This document shows positions 1-9,158 of a stretch of 34,573 nt of DNA, in pieces (position 1 is the stretch's first letter; each line of letters begins with the position of its first letter). The position numbers were made by a program, and so were the translations under genes. The notes under the pieces are model-generated. The model worked only from the letters and a program-made list of their open reading frames with translations. It was not told where the DNA came from and did no database searches. The DNA comes from an uncultured Lentisphaerota bacterium (GTDB lineage: Bacteria; Verrucomicrobiota; Lentisphaeria; Victivallales; GWF2-50-93), in contig CAIQLG010000204.1 in the NCBI GenBank assembly GCA_903872565.1, forward strand, positions 1 through 34,573, given 5' to 3'.

Positions 1-424
1 CCACACACAATATGCCCGTAAAAGCGAAATGCAAGCAATAATTGGGGTTTTTTGAAAATTTCTTGAAAATTTATTAGGGAAGGTTAATTTGATGCATACT
101 TTACTGAATATTTACTTGGGGAATGCGTCCTCTATAAAGTTTTGGGAAAGTTGGTCTGGCTTCGACCTGTCCTACGTAGTTCGGCTTGTCCTGCATAGTT
201 CACAGAACAAAGCTGGAAGAACGAAGTAGGATGAAGCCAGACATGCCAAGTCTCATCGAGACTTGGCCTACTTCGGGGAAAATATTTGTTATAGATTTCA
301 TAAGGAATCAAAATAGAGATTCTCAAAGAACCACGTTTTCCTGAAATATTATTGAAATACAAAATCCCCCCTGTATTTTCTGGAAACGGAGGATTAGGCA
401 TATTAACAGCTGGGCATATTAGAT
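1..424. other. Gene-free left edge with a hairpin element
   Basis: I see no convincing gene in the first 424 bases. A minus-strand open frame at 132-401 runs through the hairpin element and looks like chance. The only structured stretch is the palindromic element at 154-266, listed separately. The flanks are AT-rich. Confidence 0.6.
154..266. repeat. Palindromic intergenic element (GTCTC-loop-GAGAC class)
   Basis: A 10-base arm GTCTGGCTTC at 154-163 pairs perfectly with GAAGCCAGAC at 233-242. Inside it are further imperfect pairings (TCCTACGTAGTTC near 170-182 against GAACGAAGTAGGA near 218-231). Directly after comes a second hairpin, CCAAGTCTC-ATC-GAGACTTGG, at 246-266. The same order (CCAGAC, then ATGC, then a GTCTC/GAGAC hairpin) recurs at 30197-30241 with different stem bases, so this is a dispersed REP-like element and not a local terminator. 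There is no T-tract. Confidence 0.7.
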
Positions 425-649
425 ATGGATAACAAATTTGAAAGAATCATATGTATAGAGAATTTTGTGCCGATGTTCCTTATGCTTGTCGGATTAATTG
501 CATTTGTGATGCGGCAATTCCATAGATTTTTCATGAGTCATTCTATTAACGTGTTCCTCAACTTTCTTTTGTTGAGTATAGGATTATTTACGCATTGCGG
601 TATTACCTTTTTTCGAAAATCATTCGAATTGAAAAACATAAAAGAGTAA
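425..649 (+). CDS. Small hypothetical membrane protein
   Basis: I do not recognise this 74-residue protein. It has two hydrophobic stretches, roughly residues 14-32 and 43-62, separated by a basic loop (RQFHRFF), and a charged C-terminal tail. It could therefore be a two-pass inner-membrane protein. The start ATG has no clear Shine-Dalgarno sequence, and hairpin elements lie on both sides. It stands alone, with the next gene on the other strand. It may be a real orphan small protein or a remnant. The case for it rests on the orderly hydrophobic pattern. Confidence 0.4.
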   Translation: MDNKFERIICIENFVPMFLMLVGLIAFVMRQFHRFFMSHSINVFLNFLLLSIGLFTHCGITFFRKSFELKNIKE

Positions 650-744
650 GAATTTACACCTACATAAGGTGGCCTTGACGAGAGCCAGCATCTACGTTTG
701 TTAGCACAATAGGCGATTCACAGGCAAGTAGGGCGGCCATCTTT

Positions 745-790
745 GGGGGTCGAGTTCTACTCGACCGCAGTCGAATAGAATTCGACCCTC
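745..790. repeat. Double-hairpin element, GGTCGAG class, copy 1
   Basis: Two small hairpins lie back to back: GGTCGAG-TTCTA-CTCGACC (748-766) and AGTCGAA-TAGAA-TTCGACC (769-787), framed by GGGG and CCCTC. The whole unit can also fold as one long stem. A near-identical copy is at 10055-10102, a half copy at 31736-31758, and a copy with different stems at 29862-29915. The copies lie only between genes. Confidence 0.8.
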
Positions 791-838
791 CATCGGGAAA
801 GAAATTAGTAAGAGTGTGGGAGTTACATGACCTATGAA

Positions 839-1426
839 TTACTTGGGGGGGTAAAGCCTGCGGAAATCCATTCCTAGCGCAAAGGAGACGACTTTCGAGT
901 CAAGGTTGAGACCTTTTTCATAAGACTTCAGCAAATAATCCGAAAGGTTATCAAGGGGGACAAGGATTGTCTCGATGAACTCGCCTTCATCGGGTTCAGG
1001 TGTCGGATTCCTGTTTTCCTCGATGGCTTCGTCAATCTCCGCGATTGCGATATGGATAGTCTCCCCGCTCAATCCAGGAGAACTGTACGATGGGGGCAAA
1101 ATCTTGATGATTTTTCCTTTATATCCGGTTTCCTCTTTAAGTTCCCGCAGCGCCGTGTCACCAATTTCCTCGATCCTGTCAATTAAGCCAGCTGGAAATT
1201 CTATGACCTCGGCCTGGGCTGGTGGCCTGAATTGAGAGACAAGAACGAGCTGGTTCGATGGTTTCAATGTTGCGACAACCGCAACAGCGCCTTTGGCCTC
1301 GTTTCTTCCCGCGGACTCCCATGTTCTCTCAATGCCTCGCGGATCGGTTAAGATCATTTTATCGATATGGAGCCATTCCCCTGTCGCCACCCTCCCGATC
1401 TTCAAAATCTTATGCCTGCCTTCCAT
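839..1426 (-). CDS. Nudix hydrolase, ADP-ribose pyrophosphatase type
   Basis: The protein carries a complete Nudix box (G-x5-E-x7-R-E-U-x-E-E-x-G-U) at residues 80-102 counted from the chosen start. The key residues are G80, E86, R94, E95, E98 and E99, which bind the catalytic divalent metal. A proline about 15 residues after the box (PPSYSSPG) is the feature that marks ADP-ribose pyrophosphatases in this family. These enzymes split ADP-ribose to AMP and ribose 5-phosphate in the cytoplasm. The frame also allows an ATG at 1456, ten codons upstream. I prefer 1426 because a purine-rich GAGAAAGAG precedes it, while 1456 has only A/T-rich sequence before it. A G7 run sits at the 3' end near 845-851. 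The gene is alone on this strand. Other ADP-sugar substrates are possible. Confidence 0.85.
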   Translation of the reverse strand: MEGRHKILKIGRVATGEWLHIDKMILTDPRGIERTWESAGRNEAKGAVAVVATLKPSNQLVLVSQFRPPAQAEVIEFPAGLIDRIEEIGDTALRELKEETGYKGKIIKILPPSYSSPGLSGETIHIAIAEIDEAIEENRNPTPEPDEGEFIETILVPLDNLSDYLLKSYEKGLNLDSKVVSFALGMDFRRLYPPK

Positions 1427-1716
1427 TGTACCATCTCTTTCTCGGATATATTCCATAAATTTTTAGTTTTTTTTATTTATTACTATTGAATATTTGTAAT
1501 TCTATATTATACTGAGTTGAAATGCAACCTGATTCTTTCGTAAAACAAATCTAATTTTCGGCTTTAGCTCTATAATTAAGAAATACATTTAATTCCCTAT
1601 TTATTCCCAATTTAGGTTCCGATATTTGATGGTTTTTTGCGGGATATTAGACTAGATACAAGATCAGGAATTCCATTCCCTTGCTGAACTTGCACCAAAA
1701 ATAAAATGTTAAATCA

Positions 1717-2325
1717 GTGAATATTTACACTATTGGTCTTACCGGTGGAATCGGATGTGGCAAATCCTCAGTTTTGAGCTTCTTATCTGCTCTGGGCTGG
1801 AAGACTATTGACGCGGATCAGATATGTCATGACCTTTATGAGGATTCGGATTCCGGGATTATGGAGCTTCTTTGCTCAAGGTGGGGAGGTTCCATACTCG
1901 ACAAGAACAGGCGAATAAGCAGGAAGGCTGTCGCGGAGGTGGTATTCAACAACGAGAAAGAGCTCGCCTGGCTCAACTCGCTAATTCATCCGGAGGTCTA
2001 CAGGATAGCCGGAGAAGAGCTGGAAAAATTTGGAGGACCGGCAATCTTCGATGTCCCACTACTCTTCGAATCAGGGAGGAGAGATTTTTTCAATAAAATC
2101 ATCACAGTCTGGACATGCAGGGAAATTCAGTTTAAACGGTTAAAAGCTGCAGGGATGGAGGAGGAACAGGTAAGACAAAGGGTTAGGAGGCAATTCTCCA
2201 ATGATGACAAACTGGAGATGGCGGATTATGGAATAATAAACAACGGGACAATGGAGTATTTGAATGCTCAGTGTCTAACTTTAAGTAATGCTTTAAAAGA
2301 CGAATTAAGTAAAATATCAAAATAA
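1717..2325 (+). CDS. coaE: Dephospho-CoA kinase
   Basis: CoaE phosphorylates the 3'-hydroxyl of the ribose of dephospho-CoA, the last step of coenzyme A synthesis, in the cytoplasm. The N-terminus shows the family P-loop [12 protein letters not shown] (residues 7-18), followed by the conserved [11 protein letters not shown] segment that binds the substrate and the DVPLLFESG segment near residue 110. At 202 residues it has the usual length. The start is a GTG. An ATG is not available without cutting into the P-loop strand. The stop lies 16 bases before the rho ATG, so the two genes are almost certainly co-transcribed. The coaE-rho order is also found in Chlamydia and Verrucomicrobia, which is the main hint to the lineage. 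Confidence 0.95.
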   Translation: MNIYTIGLTGGIGCGKSSVLSFLSALGWKTIDADQICHDLYEDSDSGIMELLCSRWGGSILDKNRRISRKAVAEVVFNNEKELAWLNSLIHPEVYRIAGEELEKFGGPAIFDVPLLFESGRRDFFNKIITVWTCREIQFKRLKAAGMEEEQVRQRVRRQFSNDDKLEMADYGIINNGTMEYLNAQCLTLSNALKDELSKISK

Positions 2326-2341
2326 GGTGGAAATAAAAAAC

Positions 2342-4045
2342 ATGGAAAAAAATGGTAACGAATCAAAACCCGTGGCGGAAGAAGTGGATGTTAAAAGCAG
2401 AGATGGTGATGGAAATATAAAGTCCGACCCAGTTTCCAGTGAAAAAAGGAACACGGCTGGCGGCTCATATATGGGAACTCCAAATAGACCAGGAAGGCCA
2501 CACTCGTCCAAGCCAAAAGGCGGAGGAAGACGCTATCCCAGAAAAAACTTCGAAAAAGTACGTGGAGCCCCCCTTCCTGACAGGAATAACACAGGGAGGA
2601 CTCCTGATGCCCCGCCTCCTGAACCAGGGAATATACAGCCGCCTGTAGAACCGCAAAAAACAGATGCCCAGCCAGCGATACAGGAAAAGACAGAACAGGT
2701 ACAGCAGAGAAACGACAATCCGCAGCAACATCCGGAACAGAAGAACGCCAACCCCAGCAACGAAAGCCATATGCGCGACAAGACAGCACCAAGCCTGAAC
2801 ATATCCGAGCTCCACAACAAAAAAATGGAGGAGCTTGCCGTTATGGGACGCGAACTAGGTGTCGAGGGCATAGGAGCACTCGAGAAGCCAGAACTCGTAT
2901 TCGAGATATTGAAGTCCAATGCCGAAAAGAGTGGACTTATGTATGGGAGCGGTTGCCTCGAGGTTCTCCAGGACGGATTCGGGTTCCTCAGATCTGCAAG
3001 CTACAACTATCTGCCATGCCCCGAGGATATATATCTTAGCCCGTCCCAGATAAGAAGGTTCTCCCTGAAGACAGGAGACTTTGTGGCAGGCCAGATCAGA
3101 CCTCCACGCGAGAAGGAACGCTTCTTCGCAATGCTTAAGGTCGAATCAATAAACAACGAGGCGCCGGAAAAGAAGAAAGAAATAATTCCATTCGAAAACC
3201 TGACACCGTACTTCCCGACCGAAAGATTCATCCTGGAGAGGGAGTCGGATGAACTTTCCATGAGGGTCATTGACCTCATAGCTCCAATAGGGAAAGGCCA
3301 GCGTGGCCTGATCGTCGCCCCGCCGAGGACGGGAAAAACCATCCTCCAGCAGAAAATCGCCAACAGCATATTGAAAAACAACCCCGAAGTCATCATGATC
3401 GTCCTGCTGATTGACGAACGCCCTGAGGAGGTCACGGACATGAAAAGGTACGTGAACGCCGAAGTGATAAGTTCCACATTCGACGAACCACCGGAAAGAC
3501 ATGTCCAGGTAGCTGAAATGGTCATAGAGAAGGCGAAAAGACTGGTCGAATACAAAAAGGATGTTGTAATACTCCTGGACAGCATAACAAGGCTTGCAAG
3601 AGCCTACAACACACTTCAGCCTCACAGCGGGAAAATACTTTCTGGCGGTGTTGACTCGAATGCTCTCCATAAGCCAAAACGTTTTTTTGGTGCCGCCAGG
3701 AACATTGACGACTCAAAAGGCAGTCTCACAATCATCGCCACTGCACTGATTGACACGGGCAGCAGGATGGACGAGGTCATATTCGAAGAATTCAAGGGGA
3801 CAGGCAATATGGAGATCAACCTTGACAGGCACCTTGTTGACAAGCGGATATACCCTGCGATCAACATCGAGAAGAGTGGAACCAGAAAAGAGGAACTCCT
3901 GCTGCACCCCGATGAACTCCAGCGCATATGGACTCTCAGGAAGGTCATGACCGGGGTGCCTCCGGTGGAGGCAATGGAGCTCCTTCTGGGAAAATTGAAA
4001 AAAATTAAAACAAACGTTGAATTTTTAATGACATTGCAAGTATAA
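2342..4045 (+). CDS. rho: Transcription termination factor Rho with long disordered N-terminus
   Basis: Rho is the hexameric RNA helicase that terminates untranslated transcripts. Counted from the ATG at 2342, residues 1-145 are low-complexity, rich in Pro, Gln, Asn, Lys and Glu. The Rho N-terminal helical domain is at about 150-190 and the cold-shock RNA-binding domain at about 197-270. The RecA-type ATPase has Walker A APPRTGKT at 326-333, Walker B VVILLDS at 408-414 and the secondary RNA-binding loop KILSGGVD at 431-438. The start is chosen because AAGGTGG lies about 11 bases before the ATG. A GTG at 2327 is in frame but overlaps that site. At 567 residues it is much longer than E. coli Rho (419), all through the N-terminal insert. 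It sits directly behind coaE. Confidence 0.96.
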   Translation: MEKNGNESKPVAEEVDVKSRDGDGNIKSDPVSSEKRNTAGGSYMGTPNRPGRPHSSKPKGGGRRYPRKNFEKVRGAPLPDRNNTGRTPDAPPPEPGNIQPPVEPQKTDAQPAIQEKTEQVQQRNDNPQQHPEQKNANPSNESHMRDKTAPSLNISELHNKKMEELAVMGRELGVEGIGALEKPELVFEILKSNAEKSGLMYGSGCLEVLQDGFGFLRSASYNYLPCPEDIYLSPSQIRRFSLKTGDFVAGQIRPPREKERFFAMLKVESINNEAPEKKKEIIPFENLTPYFPTERFILERESDELSMRVIDLIAPIGKGQRGLIVAPPRTGKTILQQKIANSILKNNPEVIMIVLLIDERPEEVTDMKRYVNAEVISSTFDEPPERHVQVAEMVIEKAKRLVEYKKDVVILLDSITRLARAYNTLQPHSGKILSGGVDSNALHKPKRFFGAARNIDDSKGSLTIIATALIDTGSRMDEVIFEEFKGTGNMEINLDRHLVDKRIYPAINIEKSGTRKEELLLHPDELQRIWTLRKVMTGVPPVEAMELLLGKLKKIKTNVEFLMTLQV

Positions 4046-4100
4046 TATAGCGATTTTTTAAAAAACATGTATTAAAACATAATTCACGGAGGAAGAGACT

Positions 4101-4358
4101 ATGGCTATGGTTACCTGTCCCTATTGCAACATGGAAGTCAGCATGAACTCGCTGGAAGCTGAAGACGGGTACTGCCCCGAATGCGGAGCAGTCATAACGG
4201 CATCAACCATTTTCGAGGAGGAAGATGAAGACTTGGATGAACTCGACAACGAGGATTTCGAAGAAGAGGAGGGAGAGGATGCCGAGGAAGTTGAAATTGA
4301 CGAAGAGGATATTGACGACAAGGATATACTAGAAGATTTAGAAGACGAGGATAAATGA
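4101..4358 (+). CDS. Small zinc-ribbon protein with acidic tail
   Basis: An 85-residue protein with two halves. Residues 1-35 contain CPYC (6-9) and CPEC (25-28), a four-cysteine zinc ribbon. Residues 39-85 are almost only Asp and Glu. A very good Shine-Dalgarno sequence (GGAGGAAG) precedes the ATG. The ribbon resembles LysW-type amino-group carrier proteins, but the C-terminal glutamate signature of LysW cannot be picked out from the acidic tail, and no lysine or arginine genes lie nearby. It could equally bind a basic protein or nucleic-acid machinery, since it follows rho by 55 bases and precedes a division protein. The function is unknown. That it is a real gene is nearly certain. Confidence 0.85.
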   Translation: MAMVTCPYCNMEVSMNSLEAEDGYCPECGAVITASTIFEEEDEDLDELDNEDFEEEEGEDAEEVEIDEEDIDDKDILEDLEDEDK

Positions 4359-4431
4359 TGTCAGCCTCCCTGCTTGCAGGCTTGTCGCCGTCACGGAATC
4401 AGAAAACAGCAAAGGATAGTTGGAGAACAAG

Positions 4432-4734
4432 ATGAGGAAGGTGATAATTTATTTCTTCTATGCGACTCTTGCAGTTGCTGCGGTAATATCTTTCGCCCTC
4501 CTCTTCCCCGCCTACAATGACATGAAGAAGATGCGTGGCAGGATTTCACAGCTGGAAAACGAGCTGGACAAGAAAAAATCGGAATGCATGGATCTTAGGC
4601 AACTCCTCGTGGAACTGGAAAAAAATCCAAAGGCGATTGAAAAGATAGCCAGGGAGAAATATAACCTTCACAAGAAGGACGACAAGATTTACAAGTACAA
4701 GCCTGAAGATTTGGAGCAGGACAAGAAAGAATAG
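4432..4734 (+). CDS. FtsB/DivIC-like septum formation initiator
   Basis: A 100-residue bitopic protein: a short basic N-terminus (MRK), one transmembrane helix (about residues 4-26), then a coiled coil (about 30-70, KMRGRISQLENELDKK) and a segment PKAIEKIAREKYNLHKKDD, which is the typical end of FtsB/DivIC proteins. These form a complex with FtsL and FtsQ at the division site. The start at 4432 follows GGAG with six bases spacing. A TTG at 4420 is in frame but would remove that site. In many bacteria ftsB lies next to eno. Here eno is 1.2 kb further on with one divergent gene between, which fits weakly. Confidence 0.8.
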   Translation: MRKVIIYFFYATLAVAAVISFALLFPAYNDMKKMRGRISQLENELDKKKSECMDLRQLLVELEKNPKAIEKIAREKYNLHKKDDKIYKYKPEDLEQDKKE

Positions 4735-4820
4735 TTGCGACTTGCCAGAAAATAATTCTCCCCTCTGTGCCAGACTGTGTCATCCGTGGGCAATGGCTAT
4801 CTGTTACCTCCCGTGTCCAT

Positions 4821-4839
4821 TTGCGTGTTTCGCGGGCAA
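4821..4839. repeat. Dispersed TTGCGTGTTTCGCGGGC motif, copy 1
   Basis: The sequence TTGCGTGTTTCGCGGGCAA recurs with one or two changes at 24706-24726 and, inverted, at 11156-11175. All three copies lie at the edge of a gene in otherwise unrelated sequence, so this is a dispersed short repeat. No function is visible. Confidence 0.55.
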
Positions 4840-4846
4840 TTCTTCT

Positions 4847-5791
4847 TTATCTGCGGTTTTCCAGGACGGCACCGGCGTTTCTCTTGAGTCTTTTCGCCCC
4901 GGCATATTCCATTGCTGTACCGCGGATGAGATCTTCGATTTCGCTGTCAGCAGAGCCTAAGATCCATTCAAGATCAACCCCGAGAGGCTCGACCGGATCA
5001 CTGCCTGGACAGTCAGCGACACACAAGTCACATCCGAAAATCCAATCGCCGAGAAGTCTTTTTTCCTCCGGCAAGAAATCTCCCTTCTTTTCCATCGTGA
5101 GAAAGCACCTGCAAAGTGTGTAATTAAATCTGTCCGGGGCATTGCGAAGCGCGCCGGTGGGACACGATCCCAGGCATTTCGAGCATTCGGGACATTGCAT
5201 CGGCATTGTTTCAGTTTTTCCAATCTTCATCTCTGGAATTTCCTCGGAAAGGAAAAGTTCTCCTATGAAAACCGTACTACCCGCTCCGGGCACCAGGATG
5301 CAGGTGTTGTATCCTGGAGTTCCGATTCCGGCCCCAACCGCAAGCACCTTTTCCGCAACAGGCTTGGTATCAATGCAAATTTCAGATCTGAAATCCCGGC
5401 CGATTATCTTCTTGAGCGAATCTGCAAATTTCGCGATAAGAATTTCGAGATGCAAATGGTAGTCAAGTTTTCTGCCCGAATAACCGGAAACGAGCCCACA
5501 AATTTCTTTTTTTTCAGTCTGCGGAAGAAGTCGTTCAATATTGGGAAGTTTTGAGAAAGGCAGAGCGAAAATTATTGCTGTTTTCGCCCAAGGAACAAAA
5601 CTTGCCGGATTTTTCCTCAATTCCCATGTTTTTTTCAGGTATATGGGCAGAGAGTCCGGCGGGGGGGCGGAAAAATATCCCCCAGTTTCGGGGGCAGCCC
5701 CTCGCCTGTTTCGCAGATTCAGCACAGAAGCGGAATGGAAATCCGCAGCTTGCGTCCCTATAAATTGCCTGATTTTTGCATCTTCCATCAT
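4847..5791 (-). CDS. QueG-like iron-sulfur protein (epoxyqueuosine reductase family)
   Basis: The 314-residue protein follows the order of QueG, the cobalamin-dependent enzyme that reduces epoxyqueuosine in tRNA. It has an RKLDYH segment (QueG: GRDYH), then a DTKPVAEK segment with the aspartate that acts as the catalytic acid in QueG, then a C-terminal double [4Fe-4S] ferredoxin part. The first cluster motif is CPECSKCLGSCPTGA. The second group has a CRCFLT cysteine pair and GCDLCVADCPG. It is divergent: the usual CPWN after the last cysteine is CPGS, and there are no HEAT repeats at the C-terminus. It could therefore be a paralogue acting on another substrate. It is a single gene, divergent from eno, with no clear Shine-Dalgarno sequence. 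A G7 run lies inside it near 5664. Confidence 0.7.
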   Translation of the reverse strand: MMEDAKIRQFIGTQAADFHSASVLNLRNRRGAAPETGGYFSAPPPDSLPIYLKKTWELRKNPASFVPWAKTAIIFALPFSKLPNIERLLPQTEKKEICGLVSGYSGRKLDYHLHLEILIAKFADSLKKIIGRDFRSEICIDTKPVAEKVLAVGAGIGTPGYNTCILVPGAGSTVFIGELFLSEEIPEMKIGKTETMPMQCPECSKCLGSCPTGALRNAPDRFNYTLCRCFLTMEKKGDFLPEEKRLLGDWIFGCDLCVADCPGSDPVEPLGVDLEWILGSADSEIEDLIRGTAMEYAGAKRLKRNAGAVLENRR

Positions 5792-5798
5792 TTTATAT

Positions 5799-5827
5799 TT
5801 GAAAAACCATTACACATAAGTTATCTT
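5799..5827 (+). promoter_or_regulatory. Possible sigma-70-type promoter of eno
   Basis: TTGAAA (5799-5804) and TATCTT (5822-5827) are separated by 17 bases and lie about 65 bases before the eno ATG, in the divergent gap with the QueG-like gene. The match is fair but the region is AT-rich, so this could be chance. Confidence 0.3.
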
Positions 5828-5870
5828 CACGATCCTTAAATCTATCTGAAAAACTAATATAAACAAATAA

Positions 5871-7169
<1,299 letters not shown>

Positions 7170-7198
7170 AAATAAAAGGTGGCCGTTGGCCGCAACCA

Positions 7199-7345
7199 AA
7201 GTGTCAGTGTGTCATAGTATCAACGTGTCAGTCTCACCGTGTGGCTGGGGTCAAAGTTTTTTCTCTGCCCCCGGTTATGCAACAGGACAAACACTCTGAC
7301 ACTGTGGTTTTCCAGAGGGAAAAAACAATGGCTCTTTGACATTTT
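7199..7345. repeat. GTGTCA / TGACAC repeat cluster between eno and apgM
   Basis: GTGTCA occurs near 7201, GTGTCAT follows near 7208 and CGTGTCAG near 7222. The inverse TGACAC occurs near 7298 and again near 7337. AGTGTCAG and CTGACACT form an 8-base inverted pair about 95 bases apart. This could be an operator region, a folded leader or a decayed repeat. No coding potential is seen here. Confidence 0.35.
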
Positions 7346-7405
7346 GACACAAAAAGATAAAGGTTCTAAAACTTGAATCTAACCTGATTAAATAAGTTTT
7401 TTATT

Positions 7406-8611
7406 ATGTCTAAATTCATGGTATTTTTAGCTGACGGTATGGCTGGCGAGCCTCTACCGGAACTTGGGTTCCTCACTCCGCTTGAAACTGTTGACAAACC
7501 GAACATGGACAAAATCGCCGCCGAAGGAGCGAACGGGACACTCCTCACGCTTCCGGAAGGCTTTCCGACTTCCTCCGACGTGGCAAATCTGTCCGTACTT
7601 GGCTACGATCTCGCTAAATACTATACGGGACGCGGGCCACTCGAGGCGGCAAGCAGAGATATCAGCCTTGCCAAAGACGACATCGCGTTCAGATGCAACC
7701 TCATAACTGTTTCCGGCAATGTCCTGAAGGATTACTCCGCAGGCCAGATCAAGACTGAACATTCAGAGAGGATATTCAAGGATCTACAGGCGGAATTCGG
7801 ATCTGAGAAGGCAACGTTCCATTCCGGGGTAAGCTACAGAAACCTTCTAATCCTTCACGGTAACGAATTCTCGGACAAGGTGTTCTACCACAAGCCTGAC
7901 TCGTCGCAAGGGAAAAAACTTTCCGAAATAGCCTATAGCCCCATGGATGACTCAAAGGAAGCGCAACACACGGTCGAATTCCTAAATGAATTGATACGGA
8001 AAACTGCGCCGTTCCTGGCGAAACACCCTCTTAATAACAATTGCCCCAAACCTGCAAACATGATCTGGCCATGGAGCCCGGGCAAACAGCCCTCCCTCCC
8101 CCGCTTCGATGTCAAATACCCTGGAATCAAGGCCGCCGTCATAAGCGCTGTCGATGTGATATTCGGAATTGCGAAATGCGCAGGCATGGACATCATCAGG
8201 GTGCCAGGGGCCACCGGGTTCATTGACACCAATTACGAGGGAAAAGCCAAAGCCGCGGTGGAGGCGCTGAAAACCCACGATTTCGTCTATCTGCACATCG
8301 AGGCGATCGACGAGTGTTCGCACATGGGAGACATCGATCTCAAGATGCACGCCATCAAGGACTTCGACTCGAGAATAGTTGGACCGGTGATGGACGCGCT
8401 TAAAGGACAGGACGTGACATTCGCTCTTCTCCCAGACCATCCTGTTCCAATAAAGCTCAGGAAGCATACCAGGACACCCGTCCCCGTCGCGATCTGGGGA
8501 AAACATATCAAGAAAGACAGCATTGACAGATATTCCGAACAGCTCGCGCCAAACGGCTCGCTCGGCCACATGAAGGGCGATGAGTTCATGAAGAAAGTCC
8601 TCAACATATAA
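7406..8611 (+). CDS. apgM: Cofactor-independent phosphoglycerate mutase, ApgM type
   Basis: ApgM interconverts 3- and 2-phosphoglycerate without 2,3-bisphosphoglycerate. It belongs to the alkaline-phosphatase metalloenzyme superfamily. Visible marks are LADGMAGEP (8-16) with the metal-binding D10, PTSSDVANLSVLGYD (54-68) with the serine nucleophile region, YTGRGPLEA (73-81), and the metal-binding C-terminal part with DECSHMGD and LLPDHPVP. At 401 residues the length is typical. This form is common in archaea and in scattered bacteria including PVC members. It follows eno. No good Shine-Dalgarno sequence precedes the ATG; the upstream sequence is T-rich. Confidence 0.93.
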   Translation: MSKFMVFLADGMAGEPLPELGFLTPLETVDKPNMDKIAAEGANGTLLTLPEGFPTSSDVANLSVLGYDLAKYYTGRGPLEAASRDISLAKDDIAFRCNLITVSGNVLKDYSAGQIKTEHSERIFKDLQAEFGSEKATFHSGVSYRNLLILHGNEFSDKVFYHKPDSSQGKKLSEIAYSPMDDSKEAQHTVEFLNELIRKTAPFLAKHPLNNNCPKPANMIWPWSPGKQPSLPRFDVKYPGIKAAVISAVDVIFGIAKCAGMDIIRVPGATGFIDTNYEGKAKAAVEALKTHDFVYLHIEAIDECSHMGDIDLKMHAIKDFDSRIVGPVMDALKGQDVTFALLPDHPVPIKLRKHTRTPVPVAIWGKHIKKDSIDRYSEQLAPNGSLGHMKGDEFMKKVLNI

Positions 8612-8639
8612 ATTTTCCCCAATGGTGAAAATTTATACA

Positions 8640-8726
8640 ATGAAAGACAAAATAAAAAATTACATCTCCGAATCAAAAGACTTCCTCGTCACAAGCCTTA
8701 TATTTTCAGATTTTCTGTCATGTTGA
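8640..8726 (+). other. Possible 5' fragment of a broken membrane-protein gene
   Basis: An ATG at 8640 opens 28 codons (MKDKIKNYISESKDFLVTSLIF...) that end in a TGA inside the perfect palindrome at 8705-8750. The peptide reads like the cytoplasmic start of a membrane protein, and the frame beyond the palindrome (8753 on) continues with YKTINFLVLMGLLVGLIF, a transmembrane helix. The two pieces are offset by two bases. I infer that the palindrome entered one gene and split it. Confidence 0.4.
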
Positions 8727-8750
8727 GCTCAACATGACAGAAAATCTGAA
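8705..8750. repeat. Perfect 46-bp palindrome
   Basis: The two 23-base arms (8705-8727 and 8728-8750) are exact reverse complements around GAG|CTC with no loop. The centre GTCATGTTGAGCTCAACATGAC recalls TGTCATGTTGAGC-type dispersed repeats seen in many environmental genomes. TATA occurs on both sides (8699-8702 and 8753-8756) and may be a target duplication. There is no T-run, so it is not an ordinary terminator. Confidence 0.85.
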
Positions 8751-8779
8751 TCTATAAAACAATTAATTTTCTTGTCCTG

Positions 8780-9076
8780 ATGGGATTGCTCGTAGGATTG
8801 ATATTCCCTTTCTTAATCTCTGACTTCCTCGGCGGTAACGAAAACAATAGAGCCAAATCTTTTTGCGAAAAGCTTGTTCCCGATTTGGATATGGAGAAAA
8901 GCAAGACAGGAAAATATCCGGCAGACATCTTTGTCATTGTAAAAAGGGACGAACTTCCGAGCTCATTGAAGGGATATAGCTCTTATTTTTATTATTCTGA
9001 TGGAAATTCATTCAATTTCAGGATCGATGGGGAGACATTCTCCAGCGAAGAAAGAGTATGGAAGCAATGGGATTGA
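8780..9076 (+). CDS. Hypothetical membrane-anchored protein, probably 5'-disrupted
   Basis: The open frame encodes 98 residues: a hydrophobic helix (about residues 1-18), then a soluble part (ENNRAKSFCEKLVPDLD, then GKYPADIF and YYSDGNSFNFRIDG). The GKYP and YYSDG...F pattern is reminiscent of small pilin-like or secreted domains, but I cannot name a family. The helix begins upstream of this ATG, since the frame is open from 8750 and reads into more hydrophobic residues. The true start is probably the ATG at 8640, now cut off by the palindrome. No Shine-Dalgarno sequence precedes 8780. Confidence 0.5.
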   Translation: MGLLVGLIFPFLISDFLGGNENNRAKSFCEKLVPDLDMEKSKTGKYPADIFVIVKRDELPSSLKGYSSYFYYSDGNSFNFRIDGETFSSEERVWKQWD

Positions 9077-9158
9077 ATGGGAGGAATGGAGAACATATAA
9101 GTCGTTTGTCTAATTCGTCTGCCCCGTCTGATTGGTCCGACTTTATTTACACTATTCT

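Noticed and set aside
745..790. Rho-independent terminator
   Set aside because: The hairpin has no following T-run and the same unit recurs in places unrelated to gene ends.
3007..3585. 192-codon minus-strand frame within rho
   Set aside because: Shadow of the rho coding frame. No ribosome binding site and composition typical of antisense translation.
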